Of a stretch of DNA of 64,000 nucleotides, positions 34,621 to 42,493 are shown one piece after another; positions within the stretch are counted from its first letter, which is position 1, and each line of letters begins with the position of its first letter. Made by a program: the position numbers and the translations under genes. Source of the stretch: CAVALG01 sp963630555 (GTDB lineage: Bacteria > Bacillota > Clostridia > Oscillospirales > Acutalibacteraceae); assembly GCA_963630555.1 (NCBI GenBank), contig CAVGND010000002.1, forward strand, positions 1 to 64,000. The letters are read 5' to 3'. A model generated the notes under the pieces. That model worked only from the letters and a program-made list of their open reading frames with translations. It made no database searches and was not told where the DNA came from.

Positions 34621-35424
34621 GCCCCGTAATTTCATAAGCCGCAGTTTTACGCACAAACACTTGTCGCCCTCTGACCGCTGACGGTAGGCACAGACCCTTG
34701 CCTCCCTCTGACGAGGGAGGTGGCACGGCGGCAGCCGTGACGGAGGGAGAGATAACTAAGGCTAACGGAAAACCGCAGACTTCAGACATTGGATATCCTA
34801 TATCAGACTTTAATTTTAGATATTAGATAATTGTAACGGTAGTTAGGGGATAGACAATAACTTGTTTTTGCTGTTGGTCTTTTCTCTCCCTCAGTCAAAA
34901 ATTTTCAATTTTTGCCAGCCCCCTCGTCAGAGGGGGCCGAGGGTTTGAAGGTTACGGCATCCTGCGAACAGACGGCGGCTTGTCCGCCCTTGCCTCCCTC
35001 TGACGAGGGGTTTGAGAAATATTTTTAGTTTTCGTTATCTCTCCCTCCGTCGAGGCAGAGCCTCGACACCTCCCCCCGTCAGGTGGAGGCAAGGAATTGA
35101 GGAATACCGTCAGCGTTCGGAGAGAAGTGGCACGGCTTTAGCCGTGACGGATGGAGAAATACTGAAAACCAACGGTACGCACAAACACTTGTCGCCCTCT
35201 GACGAGGGTGCGGGTGTCCGGTGGACACCTCTGCGAAGCAGAAGCACCGACCGAGGCGGCAGCCGAGACGATGTCAAAACGGAGTTTTGACAGAGGGAGA
35301 GAAAAAACTAAGTGAATATCAATTCACCGTCTGTCATCAATCTACCGTTACCACTCTAAAGTCAACATCAACCGCAAAAACAAACCCATAACCACATAAA
35401 TCCGTGAATATAGGAGGATATGAA
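34621..35424. repeat. Repeat-rich spacer of ~800 bp without genes
   Basis: Contains repeat copy B (34673-34777), an inverted-type module near 34890-34945 (CTCTCCCTCAGTC ... CGTCAGAGGGGG), another near 35038-35160 (CTCTCCCTCCGTC ... GCACGGC ... GCCGTGACGGA), and a composite at 35177-35305 with GTCAAAAC/GTTTTGAC arms. A 27-bp segment at 34649-34675 recurs exactly at 35177-35203. The modules share CTCCCTC/GAGGGAG ends and look like insertions of one palindromic family into each other. No convincing ORF. Confidence 0.75.
34673..34777 (+). repeat. 105-bp dispersed repeat, copy B
   Basis: Near-identical to 31893-31997 in direct orientation. It begins 53 bases after the stop of the TIR gene, so the two copies bracket the RHH-TIR operon. 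Confidence 0.85.
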
Positions 35425-36567
35425 ATGGCGCAAATTGCAGAAATCATTAAATACGAGGGGGATAATTCCACATTTATCTGGAAGCACCCGCACGAGGACT
35501 TTAACAGCCTGACGCAGTTAATTGTCCACGAAAGCCAGGAGGCTGTATTCTTTATGAACGGGCAGGCGCTTGACCTGTTCGGGCCGGGAAGATACACCCT
35601 TGAAACGCAGAATATTCCGCTTATAGGCAAGGCTCTCAACCGCGCCACGGGCGATAAAACGCCGTTCCACTGCGAGGTTTATTTTATAAACAAGACCGAG
35701 CAGATGTCGATTAAATGGGGTACGGACTCAAAGGTTCAGTATGTTGACCCGATTTACGGCTTCCCGATTTCGATAGGTGCCTCCGGTGAAATGAGCCTTC
35801 GCGCTGAGGACAGCCGAAAACTGCTTATTAAACTTGTGGGCACAGAAAACTTTTTAGGTCAGCAAAAATTGATCGGATTTTTCCGCGCCTTTTTGATGAC
35901 AAGGGTTAAGACCTACATAGCGCAGGTTATGAAGACCAATGCGATAAATATTTTTGAAATTGACGAAAACCTTACCTCGTTTTCGGACAACATTAAAAAG
36001 TTGTTGGTGCCCGATTTTTCGGATTACGGAATAAGTCTTGAAAGATTTTTTGTTACCACCATTGTCAAACCGGACGGCGACAGGCAGTATGAAAAATTCA
36101 AAGAACTGCATTTCCGCCAATATGCCGACATTGCCGAAGCGAAACTGCGCCAGCAGACCGCAATCATAAACGCCGAAACCGAGGCGCAGAGAACGGTTAT
36201 CGACTCAAAAGCGCAGGCGACAAAACGCGCGCAGGAGGGTTATACCTATGCCCAGGAACGCGGTTTTGACGTTGCCGAACAGGTAGCGCAGAACGAAGCG
36301 GTCGGGCAGTTTACGAATATGGGCGTGGGACTCGGCACAATGGCAGGGGTCGGCGGTGCTGTAGGCGGCGTAGTCGGAGGAGCGGTAAACAACGCAATGA
36401 ACGCCGCACAGGCGGAGCAGCCGCAAGCAGCCGCCGCACAGCCTGCGGACGATATGACGGCATTTAAAGCAAAGGTTGAAAAACTTACCGTAATGAAAGA
36501 CGCCGGGCTTATATCCGAAGAAGAGTTTAATAGTATGAGGGCGCAACTGCTCTCGCAAATAATGTAA
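35425..36567 (+). CDS. SPFH/Band-7 (YdjI/virion-core-like) protein with SHOCT domain
   Basis: 380 residues from the ATG at 35425, with AGGAGG seven bases upstream. Residues ~1-270 match the SPFH-type Band_7_1 family related to B. subtilis YdjI: an IKYEGDN start, HESQEAVFF, GPGRYTLET and a long Ala/Glu/Gln helix. A Gly/Val-rich segment (~300-330) may contact membranes. The C-terminal ~40 residues form a SHOCT domain (MKDAGLISEEEFN). YdjI and relatives recruit PspA-type membrane-stress proteins. The zinc ribbon seen in some relatives is missing. Its neighbours are the TIR protein upstream and a membrane protein 13 bases downstream. Confidence 0.85.
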   Translation: MAQIAEIIKYEGDNSTFIWKHPHEDFNSLTQLIVHESQEAVFFMNGQALDLFGPGRYTLETQNIPLIGKALNRATGDKTPFHCEVYFINKTEQMSIKWGTDSKVQYVDPIYGFPISIGASGEMSLRAEDSRKLLIKLVGTENFLGQQKLIGFFRAFLMTRVKTYIAQVMKTNAINIFEIDENLTSFSDNIKKLLVPDFSDYGISLERFFVTTIVKPDGDRQYEKFKELHFRQYADIAEAKLRQQTAIINAETEAQRTVIDSKAQATKRAQEGYTYAQERGFDVAEQVAQNEAVGQFTNMGVGLGTMAGVGGAVGGVVGGAVNNAMNAAQAEQPQAAAAQPADDMTAFKAKVEKLTVMKDAGLISEEEFNSMRAQLLSQIM

Positions 36568-36580
36568 GGGGTGGACGGTT

Positions 36581-37285
36581 ATGAAAAAAGGCTTTAAAAT
36601 TTACGCCGTATGCTGGGCGATTTTACTTGTGTTATTCAACATAATCTGCTTTGTTTCACCGAGCGAGGCGGCAGGACTTTCAAAATTCGGCGGCGCTTTT
36701 TGGGTAGGATACATATTTATAACCGCCGCTTTTATAGGTCAGCTCGCCTGCGCTTACATAGCGTTTAAAGCGGAAAATCTTAAAAAATTATTCTATAATC
36801 TGCCGATTATAAAAATCAGTTACACCGGCCTTATTTTAACAATAATTTTCGGTGCGCTTACTATGGCAATCCCAGATTTCCCCTGCTGGGCAGGCGCTGT
36901 AATCTGCCTGTTTATACTCGCCTTTAACGCAATTGCGATTATAAAGGCAAAGGCGGCAGCAGATGTTGTAAGTGATATTGATGTAAAAATCAAGCGCAAA
37001 ACGGGATACATTAAAAACCTTACCGCCGATGCCGAAAGCCTTGTTTCGCACGCCAAAAGCGACGGTGTTCGGGCGGAATGTAAAAAAGTTTACGAGGCGG
37101 TGCGGTATTCCGACCCCGTAAGCAATATCGCTCTTGCGGATATTGAAGAAAAAATCACCGCCGAAATGCAGCAGTTGTCCGAAGCGGTCGCAGAGGACGA
37201 TTCCGAAATCGCGGCGGCGGTCACGGACGAATTGCTTGCTTTGATTAAGGACAGAAACAGCCTCTGCAAATCCTTAAAACAGTAA
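36581..37285 (+). CDS. Four-span membrane protein with cytoplasmic helical tail
   Basis: 234 residues. Hydrophobic spans at ~8-27, ~40-62, ~78-97 and ~103-121 are followed by a hydrophilic helical tail (~125-234) rich in Ala, Glu and Lys. No family recognised. Thirteen bases separate it from the SPFH gene and a strong terminator follows, so the two form one transcription unit. It could be the membrane partner of the SPFH protein. Confidence 0.75.
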   Translation: MKKGFKIYAVCWAILLVLFNIICFVSPSEAAGLSKFGGAFWVGYIFITAAFIGQLACAYIAFKAENLKKLFYNLPIIKISYTGLILTIIFGALTMAIPDFPCWAGAVICLFILAFNAIAIIKAKAAADVVSDIDVKIKRKTGYIKNLTADAESLVSHAKSDGVRAECKKVYEAVRYSDPVSNIALADIEEKITAEMQQLSEAVAEDDSEIAAAVTDELLALIKDRNSLCKSLKQ

Positions 37286-37311
37286 TAATATATTAACTGA
37301 CACGCAAATTT

Positions 37312-37349
37312 CGGCGGCAGCTTAAAAGGCTGCCGCCGATTTTGTTTTT
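37312..37349 (+). terminator. Rho-independent terminator of the SPFH operon
   Basis: CGGCGGCAGC/GCTGCCGCCG stem, 7-base loop and a T-rich tail. Confidence 0.9.
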
Positions 37350-37453
37350 ATTCGTCACTTGTTTTTTGAGTGTAGTCGGGCGCGGTTTATGAATATAATA
37401 GAACAGGCAATCTGTTTGAGGTGTGGTTTATTGCGCTTTAGAGTTTAATAGGT

Positions 37454-37933
37454 TCAGCGGTGCGGATTAAGCGGTATAATAATCGGCATAATTCCGCCGC
37501 CGACGATATCCACCGCCATATATGAATCGCCGTTACGCCCGTCGCCCGCGGAACCGGGGCAAAGCAGATAAATTCCGTCGCGGTACTCTATTTTTGAAAT
37601 ATGCGTATGCCCGTAAAGGACGATATCCACGCCGGCGTTTTTTGCGGTTTCAAACAGTTTTTCGGTTCCGTGTTTAACGCCGTAAAGGTGACCGTGGGTA
37701 TACATTATGCGCTTGCCGCCGAGGGTTACGGCGCCTGTAAAATTATCAAACGCGCGGTCGCAATTGCCGTTTACCGTATAAAAATTTTTATCGGGGTGCA
37801 GGGCGGCAACCTTTGCCATTTCACGCGCACCGTCGCCCAAAAAGAAAAATGCGTCCGCTGTTTTCTGTTCCTCGATTATTCTTTCTATTACGGAGGCTTT
37901 TCCGTGCGTATCCGACAACACAACTATTCTCAA
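37454..37933 (-). CDS. YfcE/MJ0936-type metallophosphoesterase
   Basis: 159 residues. All calcineurin-like motifs are visible: SDTHG (D8, H10), LGDGA, NGNCD, THGHLYG and GHTH. Such enzymes hydrolyse phosphodiesters with two metal ions; physiological substrates are uncertain. Convergent with the SPFH operon. RdgB/non-canonical NTPase genes often lie beside yfcE in Clostridia but are absent here. Confidence 0.92.
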   Translation of the reverse strand: MRIVVLSDTHGKASVIERIIEEQKTADAFFFLGDGAREMAKVAALHPDKNFYTVNGNCDRAFDNFTGAVTLGGKRIMYTHGHLYGVKHGTEKLFETAKNAGVDIVLYGHTHISKIEYRDGIYLLCPGSAGDGRNGDSYMAVDIVGGGIMPIIIPLNPHR

Positions 37934-37981
37934 TTTGCACAGTCCTTTCTTTTACATTGCAAGTTTTGCTGCGATTGGCGT

Positions 37982-38143
37982 TAGGTGTCCGTGTGCGCTT
38001 TGCCGCCGTCCGCCGCCGAAAACTTTCGTTTTCGGCGGCGCGCATCTGTCGGCTGACGGGGTTTATACAAGTTGGGTATGCGCGCCGCCCCCATGCGAAC
38101 GCTTGGGGGCGGCGGACGGCGGCAAAGCGCATACGGACACCTA
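37982..38143. repeat. 162-bp inverted-repeat element
   Basis: Ends are 36-base inverted repeats (37982-38017 and 38108-38143) with a single mismatch. Inside are two further hairpins: GCCGCCGAAAA/TTTTCGGCGGC and CCGCCCCC/GGGGGCGG. The result is a three-arm, cruciform-like structure, much richer in GC than its surroundings. It fills most of the 320-base gap between yfcE and the next operon. It resembles a miniature inverted-repeat element; no target-site duplication is obvious. No long ORF is credible. Confidence 0.8.
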
Positions 38144-38253
38144 ACCGAACCGAACCGCAACCGTTTATAAACCGCCGACGCAACCAACGCTGCTTAACAT
38201 ACAGTGTTATATCTTATGAAAAATAATTATATAATAGTATGGAGTGAAATTCA

Positions 38254-38502
38254 ATGAAAAACGATAATCTTAACAATGAAATGCTGAATCTTGCGTCAAA
38301 AAAACTCGGTGTAAACCCCCGTGACCTTAAAAATGCCGGCGAGGGCGGCGACATAAACAGTATTTTAAGCCGTTTGCCGAAATCGCAGGCGGACAAAGTA
38401 AAGAGCGTACTTTCGGACAAAAACGAACTTAACCGAATAATGAACAGCGAAAAGGCTAAAAAACTGATGCAATTATTCGGCGGTACAACGGGTGAGCGTT
38501 AA
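38254..38502 (+). CDS. Small hypothetical protein, first of a three-gene set
   Basis: 82 residues, soluble and helical, with no known domain. It reads as two short helix-rich halves (LASKKLGVNPRDLK; KAKKLMQLFGG). GGAGTG lies eight bases before the ATG and a TATAAT is at 38230-38235 without a clear -35. The stop overlaps the next start (TAATG), implying coupled translation. The set also occurs together in other Clostridia as I recall it, but no function is known to me. Confidence 0.7.
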   Translation: MKNDNLNNEMLNLASKKLGVNPRDLKNAGEGGDINSILSRLPKSQADKVKSVLSDKNELNRIMNSEKAKKLMQLFGGTTGER

Positions 38503-38867
38503 TGGAATTACAGGATAAGATTACGGAAATAATGAGCGACCCGCAGGCGATGGAAAACCTTAAAAGTATGGCGAACGAACTGTTCGGCAGCGAAAAAAGC
38601 AGCGGCGTTTCTGCTGCTGCGCCACCTGCCGCACCCGACGGCGGCGGTCTGCTTGACGGGATAGACCCTTCGGCACTTTTATCGGTAGTAGGCAGCCTAC
38701 GGCATAGCGGCGATGACGACCGAACACGCCTTTTATGCGCATTAAAGCCGTATTTAAGCGAGCAGCGGCGAGCGCGTGTAGACGGTGCAATAAAGATTTT
38801 AAAACTGCTTTCGGTTTTGCCCGTACTTAAAGAACAGGGCATACTTAACAATCTACTTGGTATTTAG
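38502..38867 (+). CDS. Small hypothetical protein, second of a three-gene set
   Basis: 121 residues. A helical N-terminus (DPQAMENLKSMANELFG), an Ala/Pro/Gly linker (~35-50) and a helical C-terminal domain (~52-121) containing RTRLLCALKPYLSEQRR. No signal peptide or membrane span. The C-terminal block is the best-conserved-looking part. Translation is coupled to the upstream gene. Function unknown. Confidence 0.7.
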   Translation: MELQDKITEIMSDPQAMENLKSMANELFGSEKSSGVSAAAPPAAPDGGGLLDGIDPSALLSVVGSLRHSGDDDRTRLLCALKPYLSEQRRARVDGAIKILKLLSVLPVLKEQGILNNLLGI

Positions 38868-38877
38868 GTGATGGCAT

Positions 38878-39228
38878 ATGGCTGACGCAAATGTTCAAAG
38901 GCAGTGGGATAGGCTTACGGGGAGCATTCCGCCTATGCCGGATTTTGTGCGGCCATTAAGCGGTCGACCGCCGCGGACGCAAAACAATTATCAGACGCAG
39001 CCGCCCGAACCTCCGCAGAAGCGCCGAGAACCGCCGAATACCCCTCCCCCAACCGCAGGCGGCGGAATTTTAAGTAAGTTAAGCCCGTCGGGCATAATTA
39101 AAATGCTGGGACTTGGCAAAACCGGGCTTGACAACGATATGATAATAATACTTATGTTATTTTTAATGATGTCGGGCGAGGGCGGCGACGAACTGCTCAC
39201 GCTTGCGCTTATTTACATAATGCTTTAG
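38878..39228 (+). CDS. Small Pro-rich protein with hydrophobic C-terminus, third of a three-gene set
   Basis: 116 residues. Residues ~15-62 are a Pro/Arg/Gln-rich disordered region; ~63-80 are short helices (KLSPSGIIKMLGLGK); the last ~30 residues hold two hydrophobic stretches (MIIILMLFLMM; LTLALIYIML) around a GEGGDE turn. It may be tail-anchored or form a small membrane hairpin. It follows the previous gene by ten bases, with AGGTGA as ribosome binding site. Function unknown. Confidence 0.65.
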   Translation: MADANVQRQWDRLTGSIPPMPDFVRPLSGRPPRTQNNYQTQPPEPPQKRREPPNTPPPTAGGGILSKLSPSGIIKMLGLGKTGLDNDMIIILMLFLMMSGEGGDELLTLALIYIML

Positions 39229-39300
39229 CGGGCGTACAAAAAATGCGGCGAAACTTCCCTGCCGGTTAAGTCGGGAAATTTTGCGAAAGAGATAAAAATT

Positions 39301-39338
39301 CCCTCGGCAGTGGTTTAATCACTACCGAGGGGCTTTGT
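39301..39338 (+). terminator. Terminator between the small-protein operon and ribF
   Basis: CCCTCGGCAGTG pairs with CACTACCGAGGG (one mismatch) and is followed by a T-rich run; probably serves both converging units. Confidence 0.8.
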
Positions 39339-39342
39339 TTAT

Positions 39343-40191
39343 TTATTTAAGGCAAGAGTCCTTGTCATGTTCTATGGCATCCTTTAACTCCTGTAATGAA
39401 GAAAACTTTTTTTCGGGGCGTATAAAGCGCAGCAATTCGAGCCTGACCGTTTTACCGTACACATCACCGCTGAAATCGCCGATATATGTTTCGGCAATCG
39501 GGGTATTAAGCAAAAAAGTCGGCCGGATGCCAATGTTGGTTACGGAATTGTATGTTTCGCCGTCAAACATTATGCGTGAAGCGTAGACGCCGAATTTGGG
39601 TGACACCATACCTACGGGAAGCGGCTGATTTACGGTCGGAAAACCTATGGTACGGCCGCGCGCGTCCCCGTGTATTACTTCACCCGAAAAGCCGAACGGT
39701 TTAAGAGTAAGGGTGTTCGCCTTTTCAACCTCTCCGTTTTCTATCATTTTGCGAATTTCGGTTGAACTTACTATCTCGCCGTATGCCGTAACGGGCGGCG
39801 TAACCGAAAGTTCTATTCCGTTTTCGGCGCAATACCTCCCCAGTGTTTCAACATTGCCTGCGGCGCCTTTGCCGAAGCGGTAATCAAAACCGCAGCATAT
39901 CATTTTTACATCATATGCGGCAAGCAATTTTTGCAAAAAATCCTGCGGCGGTATATCCTTGACGCTGCCGAAATCAAGAAGTTTTACTTCCTTAAAGCCG
40001 AGTTCTTTTAAATCGTCGTATTTTTCTTTTTCGGATGTTATAAAACCCGCCGATTTTGTGGGGGACGAAAAGCTGACCGCAACAGGCGTATATCCGCTGT
40101 CAACAGCGTTTTTAAGCACCGCCGTATGCCCTGTATGAACGCCGTCAAAAGCGCCCAATGCAACGGCGCAGCCGCTTTTTGTAAAACCCAT
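39343..40191 (-). CDS. ribF: Bifunctional riboflavin kinase/FAD synthetase
   Basis: 282 residues from the ATG at 40191; a GTG two codons earlier is closer to the AGGTG site and less likely. The N-terminal FAD synthetase half has GAFDGVHTGH, GFDYRFGKGA and SSTEIR. The C-terminal riboflavin kinase half has GRTIGFPTVN and GVYAS. Makes FMN and FAD. It ends the nusA-infB operon, after truB, as in many Firmicutes. The N-terminus before GAFDGVH is short (~15 residues), somewhat trimmed compared with the family. Confidence 0.92.
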   Translation of the reverse strand: MGFTKSGCAVALGAFDGVHTGHTAVLKNAVDSGYTPVAVSFSSPTKSAGFITSEKEKYDDLKELGFKEVKLLDFGSVKDIPPQDFLQKLLAAYDVKMICCGFDYRFGKGAAGNVETLGRYCAENGIELSVTPPVTAYGEIVSSTEIRKMIENGEVEKANTLTLKPFGFSGEVIHGDARGRTIGFPTVNQPLPVGMVSPKFGVYASRIMFDGETYNSVTNIGIRPTFLLNTPIAETYIGDFSGDVYGKTVRLELLRFIRPEKKFSSLQELKDAIEHDKDSCLK

Positions 40192-40213
40192 TCTCACACC
40201 ACCTGTTCCGCTT

Positions 40214-41086
40214 TTAAAATACTATACACTTTACGGAAAGTTCGTTTTTATCGTAATTTTTATAACCTATTCCTAAAAATTCATTGCCGCAAAAGACCCT
40301 GTAAAATCCGTCCCCGTCGTCTATATGCAGGCGTTCAAGCATCAGTCCGCCGCCGTGCAGAAATCGGTTTTTCTGATTTTCGCTGATCAAAACGGACGGC
40401 AAATTTTCCACTGCGTTTTGTGCAGGGATAAGCGCCGCGGTCGGGTCGGACTCTATTTGCTCAATTGTCAGGCACTGTTCCGACGAAAAACCCGCGGCAT
40501 ACGTTCGCTCAAGCCCCGTAAGGCAGGCACCACAGCCGAGCAGTTCGCCGATATCGCTGCAAAGCGTTCTTATATATGTTCCCTTTGAGCAATGTACCGA
40601 TATTTCATACTCGTTATCTGGCAGAACTCTTAACAATTTTATTTCGTGAATTGTTACTTTGCGCGGCTGTCTTTCAACCTGTATACCGTCGCGCGCCAGT
40701 TCGTAAAGCCGTTTACCGTTTTGTTTAAGCGCCGAAAACATTGGGGGAACCTGTTCGATTTCACCGCTGAATTTCAGAATTGCCGCGGCAACATCCTCTG
40801 TCCGGGCACTAACCTCCGACGAGGAGGCGGTAACCTTGCCGGTTATATCCAAAGTGTCGGTAGTAATTCCGAGTTTCATACGGGCGGTATATTTTTTGTC
40901 GGCATCTATCATAAACTGCCCAAGGCGCGTGGCACGCCCCAAAAGTACAGGCAAAACTCCCGTCGCCATAGGGTCAAGCGTACCCGTATGCCCCACCCTT
41001 TTTTCGCCGTATATGCGGCGCAGAGCAGCGGCAGCGGCAAACGATGTCATACCTTTAGGTTTATTAAGCAGGACAAGTCCGGTCAT
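40214..41086 (-). CDS. truB: tRNA pseudouridine-55 synthase
   Basis: 290 residues from the ATG at 41086, which overlaps the nrnA stop (ATGA) and gives the normal start MTGLVLLNKPKGMTS. The catalytic Asp is in GHTGTLDPMATGVLP. A PUA-like C-terminal region is present but weakly conserved. Isomerises U55 in the T loop of tRNAs. Confidence 0.95.
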   Translation of the reverse strand: MTGLVLLNKPKGMTSFAAAAALRRIYGEKRVGHTGTLDPMATGVLPVLLGRATRLGQFMIDADKKYTARMKLGITTDTLDITGKVTASSSEVSARTEDVAAAILKFSGEIEQVPPMFSALKQNGKRLYELARDGIQVERQPRKVTIHEIKLLRVLPDNEYEISVHCSKGTYIRTLCSDIGELLGCGACLTGLERTYAAGFSSEQCLTIEQIESDPTAALIPAQNAVENLPSVLISENQKNRFLHGGGLMLERLHIDDGDGFYRVFCGNEFLGIGYKNYDKNELSVKCIVF

Positions 41087-42045
41087 TGCCCCACCAACAT
41101 CTTTCCGACGGCTTGCAGGCACAATTTTTCCGCTTCTTCGGCAGTGCCTTTAACACGGCAGCCTGCCGCGCGCATATGTCCGCCCCCGCCGAGAAGTGCC
41201 GCTATTTTGCAGGCGTCTATCGGTTCGTGCGTGCGGAACGAAACCTTGAAAACGCCTTTTTCGGTTTCTTTAAGCGTAACGCCGACAACCACGCCTTCAA
41301 TCGTGCGCGGTATCGGTGTAATACCCTCAAGTTCGGATTTTTCGCAGCCCGTGCGGTTTATCATATCCAAAGTAACGGTCATAACGGCGCATTTACCGCC
41401 GAAATAGTATTTAATGGTTTCAAGCGCGGCTTTTTCCATCTCGATTTTCGCCCTTGAATTTGTTTCAAACATAAGGCGGTTTATTTCCGCTGCGGCTGCG
41501 CCTTTTTCAATAAGTTCGGCAGCAATTTTATGCGTATTTGCCGTAACATTGCTGTACTTAAAGCAGCCTGTATCGGTAGTAATCCCCGTGTACAGTGCGT
41601 TTGCAATATCGGCGGTTATATCCGCGCGCAGATGCTCCGCTATGTGATAGACACATTCGCAACAGGCGGCGGCATCGCTTTCAAGATACAAACGACCTGC
41701 AAACTGTGTGTTGGTCGGGTGGTGATCAATACACAAATCGGGTACACCGGCAGCTTTGCAATCCCCGTCCAAAAGTTTTATATCCGCCACATCAACCGCA
41801 ATGATTGCGGCAGGAGTGAAGTCCCCGCCCGTACAGTCGGCAAGGTATGAATACTTCTTCCCTATAGGTTCCGAAAACACCGTGCGTGAGCGTTTGCCCA
41901 ACTGTTTCAACAGCAGCGAGAGCGCAACTGCGGAACCTATTGTATCACCGTCCGGTGAAGCGTGCGTAAGGATAAGATAATTGTCGTTTTCACGCAAAAA
42001 TTTGCAAACCGAATCAAGCGTCATTATTTCACAACCGTTTTTCAT
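41083..42045 (-). CDS. nrnA: DHH-family phosphoesterase, NrnA-type
   Basis: 320 residues from the ATG at 42045, one base after the rbfA stop, with GGAG seven bases upstream. The DHH domain has HASPDGDTIGSA and DHHPTN; the DHHA1 domain near the C-terminus has the GGGGHMRAAG motif. NrnA degrades nanoRNAs and converts pAp to AMP; c-di-AMP/pApA hydrolysis is a related possibility. Position between rbfA and truB is conserved in Firmicutes. Confidence 0.93.
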   Translation of the reverse strand: MKNGCEIMTLDSVCKFLRENDNYLILTHASPDGDTIGSAVALSLLLKQLGKRSRTVFSEPIGKKYSYLADCTGGDFTPAAIIAVDVADIKLLDGDCKAAGVPDLCIDHHPTNTQFAGRLYLESDAAACCECVYHIAEHLRADITADIANALYTGITTDTGCFKYSNVTANTHKIAAELIEKGAAAAEINRLMFETNSRAKIEMEKAALETIKYYFGGKCAVMTVTLDMINRTGCEKSELEGITPIPRTIEGVVVGVTLKETEKGVFKVSFRTHEPIDACKIAALLGGGGHMRAAGCRVKGTAEEAEKLCLQAVGKMLVGQ

Positions 42046-42046
42046 A

Positions 42047-42430
42047 TCATTCTCCGTCCTGCGGTTTTTCCTCTCTGTAATGTTCGGCACCGTCTTCAAA
42101 ACTTCCGATTATTTCAGCAATATGGGCGCTGTGTTCAATCGAATTATCCGCAACAAATCTGAGTTCCGGGGTTTTACGCATTTTAACGCGAGAGCCCAAT
42201 TCGCGGCGCAGATATCCTGCGGCGCTTTTTAGTCCCTTTACGCTTTCAACGGTTTTATCATAACCTTCAATTGCGCTGACATACACCGTGGCATAAGACA
42301 TATCGCCCGAAACATCCACCTTAATTATACTTATAAGTTTACTTATCCTCGGGTCTTTTAATCCGCCTATAAGCGCGGACAGTTCGCGGCGTATATCCGA
42401 CGCCGTTCTTCCCGTTTTAAAACCTGGCAT
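42047..42430 (-). CDS. rbfA: 30S ribosome-binding factor A
   Basis: 127 residues from the ATG at 42430, preceded by AAGGAGG at ideal distance; the 17-codon extension of the frame has no such site. Single KH-like fold, with the DPRISKLISI and SYATVYVS segments. Late maturation factor for the 16S rRNA 5' end. Operonic between infB and nrnA. Confidence 0.93.
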   Translation of the reverse strand: MPGFKTGRTASDIRRELSALIGGLKDPRISKLISIIKVDVSGDMSYATVYVSAIEGYDKTVESVKGLKSAAGYLRRELGSRVKMRKTPELRFVADNSIEHSAHIAEIIGSFEDGAEHYREEKPQDGE

Positions 42431-42493
42431 ACGGTCCTCCTTGCGAGAAATATGCAACTGCGGCGGCAAAAGCCGCCGCACCTGTAATTAATA

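Noticed and set aside
34621..35424. CRISPR array
   Set aside because: The repeats are palindromic modules of unequal length and spacing with mixed orientation; there are no regular spacers and no cas genes.
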